Source of the DNA: DASPFV01 sp035620975
GTDB taxonomy: Bacteria; Acidobacteriota; Vicinamibacteria; Vicinamibacterales; 2-12-FULL-66-21
NCBI GenBank assembly: GCA_035620975.1
Contig: DASPFV010000079.1
Span: 1-20,850, forward strand
Reading direction: 5' to 3'
Length of the DNA stretch: 20,850 nt
Part shown: positions 17,336 to 20,850 of the stretch, piece after piece
Numbering within the stretch: position 1 is the first letter of the stretch
Layout of the letters: each line of letters opens with the position of its first letter
The notes under the pieces: generated by a model
Database searches by the model: none
What the model was told of the DNA's origin: nothing
Seen by the model: only the letters and a program-made list of their open reading frames with translations
Position numbers and translations under genes: made by a program

Positions 17336-19330
17336 GTGATCCGCGTGCTGCTCGTCGTGACCGTCCTCGCGTCCGGTCCGGCTTCACTGAACGCCCAGCC
17401 GGTCGCCCATCCGCTCGATCCGCTGACCTGGCAGGAGTACTGGAGCGTGCTCGAGGTGCTTCGTGAAGCGAAGCACCTGGACGAGCAGACACGCTTTTCC
17501 ATGGTGAACCTGGTGGAGCCACCGAAAAGCGTCGTGTGGTCGTGGAAGCCGGGCGATCCGGTTCCCCGCACGGCGTTCGCGCTCGTGCGCCAGGGCTCAC
17601 AGGCGTTCGAAGCCGTGGTGGACCTGTCGGCCAAACGCCTGACCGGCTGGGGCGCGCTCGAGCGTGCGCAACCCAACTGGCTCTTCGAGGAGCTGTCCTC
17701 GGCCGCCGAGTTCGTCAAGAAGGCCCCCGAGTTCATCGCCGCCATGCGGAAGCGCGGCATCGACGACCTCACGTTCGTGGATTGCGTGGCCATTCCGCCC
17801 GGCTACTTCGGCACCGAGGAGCAGCGCGGACGCCGCGTCGGGCATGTGAGCTGCAACGACGCGCGCGGCGTCCGGAACAGCTGGTCCCGCCAGATTGGCG
17901 GCCTCACCGTGGTCGTGGACATGAACGAACGGAAGGTGCTGCGCGTCGTGGACGAGGGGGTCGTCCCCATGGCCACGGCGTCGGCAGACTACGATCCCGC
18001 ATCGATCGGGAAGCCGCGCGACGTGCCGGCGCCGCTGCGGGTGGATCAGCCCCTGGGGCCCGGCTTCCGTCTCGACGGTCACGTCGTCGAGTGGCAGCGC
18101 TGGCGCTTCCACGTCCGGCCCGACTCCCGGACGGGAATGATCGTCTCGACCGTGAGCTACGAGGACGGCGGTACTCGGCGGCCCGTGCTCTACCAGGGGC
18201 ACCTGTCCGAGATCTTCGTCCCGTACATGGATCCTTCCTTCGCGTGGTACGCACGCAATTTCCTCGATGCCGGGGAGTTCACCTTCGGCGGCCTTTCGAA
18301 GCCGTTGATTGAAGGGAAGGACTGTCCGTCGCACGCCGTCTATCTCGATGCGCTCGTGGCCTCCGACAACGGGCGGCCGAAGCCCGTGTCGCGCGTCATC
18401 TGTCTGTTCGAGCGGATGACCGGCGACATGTCCTGGCGGCACTGGGATGGTGAAGAGGCGGCCTCGGAGAGCCGCGCCGCGCGCGACCTCGTCGTGCGGA
18501 CCGCAGCCGTGCTCGGCAACTACGACTACGTCTTCGACTGGATCTTCCAGCAGAACGGGGCGCTGAAGGTGGCAGTCGGGGCGACGGGCATTGCGGAGAG
18601 CAAAATCGTGGCGGCGCAGGGCCCGGTCGAGACCACGACCGCCGGAAATGGCGGCTCCAACGGGAACCCCGCGACCGGCGCAGAGCCGCCCGACGCCTAC
18701 GGCCGGTTCGTCGATCGGCAGATCGTCGCCGTGAACCACGACCACTACTTCAACTTCCGGCTCGATCTCGACGTGGACGGGCCGTCGAACAGCCTGCTCG
18801 TCGACCGCCTCGTGCCCCGAACCCTGCCCGCCGGCCACCCGCGGCGGAGCCTCTGGGTGCGCGAGCCAGCCATCGCGACGCGCGAGGCGGACGGCCAGCT
18901 CGATATGGACATGCACCGTCCGGCGCTGTGGCGTGTCGTCAGCACTTCGCGGACCAACCACGTCGGCTATCCGACGAGCTATCAGCTCATGGCCGGCATG
19001 AACGGGATGACCCTGATGAGCGCCGACGATCCACCGCGCCAGCGCGCGGGCTTCATCGATCACCACCTGTGGGTGACGCCCTACCAGCCGGCCGAGCGGT
19101 ACGCCGCCGGCGACTATCCCACCCTGAGCACGCCGGGGCAGGGCCTGCCCGCATGGACGAAGGCCAACCGCGCGATCGAACGGACCGACATCGTGCTCTG
19201 GCACACGATCGGGATGCACCACGTCGTCCGGGCTGAGGACTGGCCCGTCATGCCGGTGTTGTGGCACACCTTCGAGCTGCGCCCGTTCGACTTCTTCGAC
19301 CGCAACCCGGCGCTCGATCTGCCGCGCTGA
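17336..19330 (+). CDS. Exported TPQ-dependent copper amine oxidase (primary-amine oxidase)
   Basis: This enzyme oxidises primary amines to aldehydes with release of ammonia and H2O2, using copper and the self-made cofactor topaquinone. It has 664 residues from the GTG at 17336, 5 bases after GGAGG. A Sec signal peptide covers about residues 1-20 (MIRVLLVVTVLASG...SLNA, cleavage before QP). N-terminal amine-oxidase domains occupy about 25-220. In the catalytic domain, the base Asp311 lies in LDAGEFTFG, the topaquinone precursor Tyr396 in NYDY (395-398), and the copper ligands are His468 and His470 (NHDHYF) plus a third in MHHVVRAEDWPVMP (His628 or His629). All essential residues are present, so it should be active outside the cytoplasm. 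No aldehyde dehydrogenase lies next to it. Confidence 0.95.
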   Translation: MIRVLLVVTVLASGPASLNAQPVAHPLDPLTWQEYWSVLEVLREAKHLDEQTRFSMVNLVEPPKSVVWSWKPGDPVPRTAFALVRQGSQAFEAVVDLSAKRLTGWGALERAQPNWLFEELSSAAEFVKKAPEFIAAMRKRGIDDLTFVDCVAIPPGYFGTEEQRGRRVGHVSCNDARGVRNSWSRQIGGLTVVVDMNERKVLRVVDEGVVPMATASADYDPASIGKPRDVPAPLRVDQPLGPGFRLDGHVVEWQRWRFHVRPDSRTGMIVSTVSYEDGGTRRPVLYQGHLSEIFVPYMDPSFAWYARNFLDAGEFTFGGLSKPLIEGKDCPSHAVYLDALVASDNGRPKPVSRVICLFERMTGDMSWRHWDGEEAASESRAARDLVVRTAAVLGNYDYVFDWIFQQNGALKVAVGATGIAESKIVAAQGPVETTTAGNGGSNGNPATGAEPPDAYGRFVDRQIVAVNHDHYFNFRLDLDVDGPSNSLLVDRLVPRTLPAGHPRRSLWVREPAIATREADGQLDMDMHRPALWRVVSTSRTNHVGYPTSYQLMAGMNGMTLMSADDPPRQRAGFIDHHLWVTPYQPAERYAAGDYPTLSTPGQGLPAWTKANRAIERTDIVLWHTIGMHHVVRAEDWPVMPVLWHTFELRPFDFFDRNPALDLPR

Positions 19331-19353
19331 TCGGCAGTCTTCTGGTTCGCTCA

Positions 19354-19370
19354 GCCTCGAGAATCGAGGC
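19354..19370. terminator. Perfect hairpin between convergent genes (candidate terminator)
   Basis: GCCTCGA (19354-19360) and TCGAGGC (19364-19370) form a perfect 7-bp stem with a GAA loop. It sits 24 bases after the amine oxidase stop and about 27 bases beyond the stop of the minus-strand gene, so it could serve both. No T-run follows on either strand. Confidence 0.45.
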
Positions 19371-19397
19371 GGCGGGATGTGAGGACGCCCGTGTGGC

Positions 19398-19694
19398 TCA
19401 CCTGGTGCGCCTGTCCTTCGTATCGCTCGCGCTCACCAGATGTTCCTCCACGATCTCGCGAAGGAGATCGGCTTGCTGTTCGGCCTCGAAGGCCGACTGC
19501 ACCGTGACTTCGATGATGGGCTCGCGGTCCTGGAGCACGGCCAGGAAGGGGGGCTCCGATCGCGTGCAGAGTTCACACGTGAACCGGCCCAAGGTCCAGA
19601 GCGGCGCCATGTCCGACGGTGTGGCGTGGTGTGTGCGCATCGAACCCGCGGCCGGCGTTCCCACACCCGCCGCCCTTTCCCAGTCCTTCGTCAT
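19398..19694 (-). CDS. Small hypothetical protein with a CxxC motif
   Basis: This is up to 98 residues from the ATG at 19694; starts at internal ATGs (codon 19 or 29) are also possible because no candidate has a clear ribosome-binding site. The core is PLWTLGRFTCELCTRSEPPFL, with a CxxC pair (CELC) that might bind a metal, followed by a strand (EPIIEVTV) and a helix rich in Glu/Ala (AFEAEQQADLLREIVEEHL). Codon third positions are strongly G/C in this frame, supporting coding. I do not recognise the family. It is convergent with the amine oxidase and shares the hairpin between them. The first 28 residues may not be translated. Confidence 0.55.
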   Translation of the reverse strand: MTKDWERAAGVGTPAAGSMRTHHATPSDMAPLWTLGRFTCELCTRSEPPFLAVLQDREPIIEVTVQSAFEAEQQADLLREIVEEHLVSASDTKDRRTR

Positions 19695-20011
19695 TCAGGG
19701 TTACTGTTCGGCTCGAATCTCCCGCTCGGACCGGTTCCAGACTCGTGCCAGCGGTGAACGCTGTCTTTACGGGCGTCCTGATCACGATTGGTCGAATTGC
19801 CGGCGGTGGAGGGGGAAAAAAGTCCGGCGTCTGCCTGAATGTTGAACTCTGCCCGCGCTACGGATGAGCCGGGAATGCGCTGACCGGTTCGGGTGGGGAT
19901 TGGCTCGGCGCGATCAGCAGATCGAGAGGGAAATCGTCTCGAGGCAAGTGGGCGCAGCGGTCGTGCCTCGCGCGTGCGACACGCGCGGCCCGCGCTCATC
20001 CGTCGCTCTCG
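19695..20011. other. About 300 bases with no convincing gene
   Basis: Open frames here lack the codon bias of the neighbours and read as Arg/Pro/Ser-rich noise. Visible elements are a GGGGGAAAAAA run (19811-19821, TTTTTTCCCCC on the minus strand) and a strong hairpin at 19969-19987. The region should hold the promoter of the small minus-strand CxxC gene, but I see no clear boxes. Confidence 0.5.
19969..19987 (-). terminator. Perfect GC hairpin after the exported-protein gene (candidate terminator)
   Basis: CGCGCGTG (19969-19976) and CACGCGCG (19980-19987) form a perfect 8-bp stem with a 3-base loop, 24 bases beyond the minus-strand stop at 20012. No T-run follows in the minus direction, so the terminator call is tentative. 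Confidence 0.45.
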
Positions 20012-20581
20012 CTATTTCGTTCTGGTCACTGCGTCCGCCAACGTCTCGAGCAGCATCCGGTCGCGATTGTCGGGGCGCTGGGTCTCCGCGGAACCCCACC
20101 ACTCGTCCAGTTCCGTCACCGTCGTCACCACGCAGGACGTGTCGCACGTCGTCCACCCGCGCCTGGTAGCGATGATCGAAACCTGCTTCGAGAGGAGCGT
20201 CAACCATGTGTCGAACAGCTCCGCCTGCTCCGTCGCGGTCCGGTCGCCGGGCTCCCACTCGAGCAGCCGGTCCATCGCCTGGATCACCTGCGGGTTCACC
20301 GGCTCGTTCCTGCTGCCGATCGTGATCGCGAAGAGCGTGGTCTGCGTACCTGCGAACGGGGAATCGGGGACCGAGCCTTTCTCCACCGTGTATCGCGCCC
20401 GGGCCTTCTCGCGCACGTGTTCGAGCAGCGGGATCAGGGATCGGGCGGCTTCGGTTCGCGCCGCGAGCGTGGCCGCGTCGAGCTCGATGGTGCGTGGCTG
20501 CTGCGGTGTGCTTCGAGAAGGGCTCGCCGGCGAGGCGAGGCCGAGGATCAGCAGCGGAATGCCTGCCAGTCGGAGGCTCAT
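20012..20581 (-). CDS. Exported protein of unknown function
   Basis: This 189-residue protein has a clear AGGAGA ribosome-binding site (20591-20586) 4 bases before the ATG. A signal peptide covers about residues 1-22 (MSLRLAGIPLLILGLASPASPS). The mature part begins with a long helix (ELDAATLAARTEAARSLIPL, then LEHVREKARARYTVEKG). It continues with a mixed region containing one cysteine pair (TTCDTSC, possibly a disulfide in the periplasm) and a C-terminal helix (RDRMLLETLADAVTRTK). I recognise no family. It is divergent from the tRNA-Thr gene and followed by a strong hairpin. The opposite-strand frame of similar length is judged a shadow. Confidence 0.8.
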   Translation of the reverse strand: MSLRLAGIPLLILGLASPASPSRSTPQQPRTIELDAATLAARTEAARSLIPLLEHVREKARARYTVEKGSVPDSPFAGTQTTLFAITIGSRNEPVNPQVIQAMDRLLEWEPGDRTATEQAELFDTWLTLLSKQVSIIATRRGWTTCDTSCVVTTVTELDEWWGSAETQRPDNRDRMLLETLADAVTRTK

Positions 20582-20675
20582 GGCATCTCCTGGATACTCC
20601 CGATTACATCACCAATCCCCGCGGGAGAGAAGGTGGTGCCTCGAAGCTGCGCGGACGGCTGAGGTCGTACCCGTA

Positions 20676-20684
20676 TGTTAGAAT
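20676..20684 (+). promoter_or_regulatory. Extended -10 promoter of tRNA-Thr
   Basis: TGTTAGAAT combines a TGn extension (20676-20678) with TAGAAT (20679-20684), five of six consensus bases. The -35 region is poor, as is usual for extended -10 promoters. It lies 20 bases before the mature tRNA 5' end, leaving a short pyrimidine-rich leader. Confidence 0.55.
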
Positions 20685-20704
20685 GGTGCGTTTTCGCGTC
20701 CCCC

Positions 20705-20780
20705 GCCGGCGTAGCTCAGTTGGTAGAGCAGCTGATTCGTAATCAGCAGGTCCTCGGTTCAAGTCCGAGCGCCGGCTCCA
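20705..20780 (+). tRNA. tRNA-Thr (anticodon CGT)
   Basis: A complete 76-base cloverleaf. The acceptor stem pairs GCCGGCG (20705-20711) with CGCCGGC (20770-20776). The D-arm is TAGCTCAGTTGGTAGAGCA. The anticodon stem GCTGA/TCAGC encloses the loop TTCGTAA, with anticodon CGT at 20738-20740, reading ACG. The T-arm is CTCGG-TTCAAGT-CCGAG. The discriminator is T, and CCA is encoded (20778-20780). Confidence 0.97.
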
Positions 20781-20791
20781 TTTAGATTCAA

Positions 20792-20848
20792 TCACTTGCC
20801 GCCGCCCGAGCCCGCCGCCTTCTCGTCCTCGGTTGCGTCTGGATTGCG
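20792..20848 (-). CDS. C-terminal end of an unidentified gene (partial)
   Basis: One minus-strand frame gives a plausible protein tail, RNPDATEDEKAAGSGGGK followed by TGA (20794-20792), entering the window from the right edge. The acidic, then Gly-rich ending and G/C-rich third positions suggest coding. Only 18 residues are visible, so no identity is assigned. It is convergent with the tRNA gene, 11 bases after the CCA. Confidence 0.4.
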   Translation of the reverse strand, partial: RNPDATEDEKAAGSGGGK

Positions 20849-20850
20849 GA

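Noticed and set aside
17597..19267. Long minus-strand frame opposite the copper amine oxidase
   Set aside because: The plus strand carries all catalytic residues of an amine oxidase; the antisense product has no recognisable domain.
19893..20681. Plus-strand 262-residue frame opposite the exported protein gene
   Set aside because: It has no ribosome-binding site and a Ser/Arg-rich product, and it runs across the promoter region of the tRNA; the minus strand has a signal peptide and a Shine-Dalgarno sequence.
20604..20795. Minus-strand 63-residue frame containing SDLNRGPADYESAALPTELRR
   Set aside because: It is the antisense reading of the tRNA-Thr gene, a well-known source of spurious proteins in databases.

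Overview
The window is GC-rich (about two-thirds G+C by eye) with dense, mostly co-directional genes. It most likely comes from an Acidobacteriota chromosome, plausibly a soil Vicinamibacteria-type organism. The basis is a PadR regulator joined to a MacB/FtsX-like orphan permease with duplicated domains (the ADOP family, typical of Acidobacteriota), a second such permease next to it, and an aerobic form I CO dehydrogenase operon. The taxon is inferred from gene content.

Region 1 (1-7418): a compact aerobic carbon monoxide dehydrogenase operon. In order it holds the 3' end of an unidentified gene, coxM (FAD subunit), coxS (2Fe-2S subunit), coxL (Mo-Cu catalytic subunit with the form I AYRCSFR loop), coxG, an XdhC/CoxI-type maturation factor fused to a C-terminal YHS metal-binding domain, coxD (MoxR-type AAA+ ATPase) and coxE (von Willebrand A protein). 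All junctions but one are 4-base ATGA/GTGA stop-start overlaps, and the exception has a 1-base gap, so the genes look translationally coupled. M, S and L form the enzyme; G, XdhC-YHS, D and E are expected to mature it and connect it to the membrane.

Region 2 (7419-13028): a PadR repressor with a near-consensus promoter whose -10 and start codon lie inside a perfect 8-bp inverted repeat (probable autoregulated, leaderless gene), followed 7 bases later by an ADOP permease, then a structured spacer and a second ADOP without the N-terminal cytoplasmic prefix.

Region 3 (13025-17251): a small SEC-C zinc protein on the minus strand whose stop codon shares the CTAG with the second ADOP; a membrane-anchored unknown protein paired with a YetF/DUF421 protein; a long hairpin; a minus-strand DUF2784-like membrane protein; the spmA-spmB pair; and an aldo/keto reductase.

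Region 4 (17252-20850): an exported TPQ copper amine oxidase with complete active-site residues, a small CxxC protein (minus), about 300 bases with no convincing gene, an exported protein of unknown function (minus), tRNA-Thr(CGT) with an extended -10 promoter, and the C-terminal end of a minus-strand gene. No mobile element, CRISPR array or rRNA was seen.
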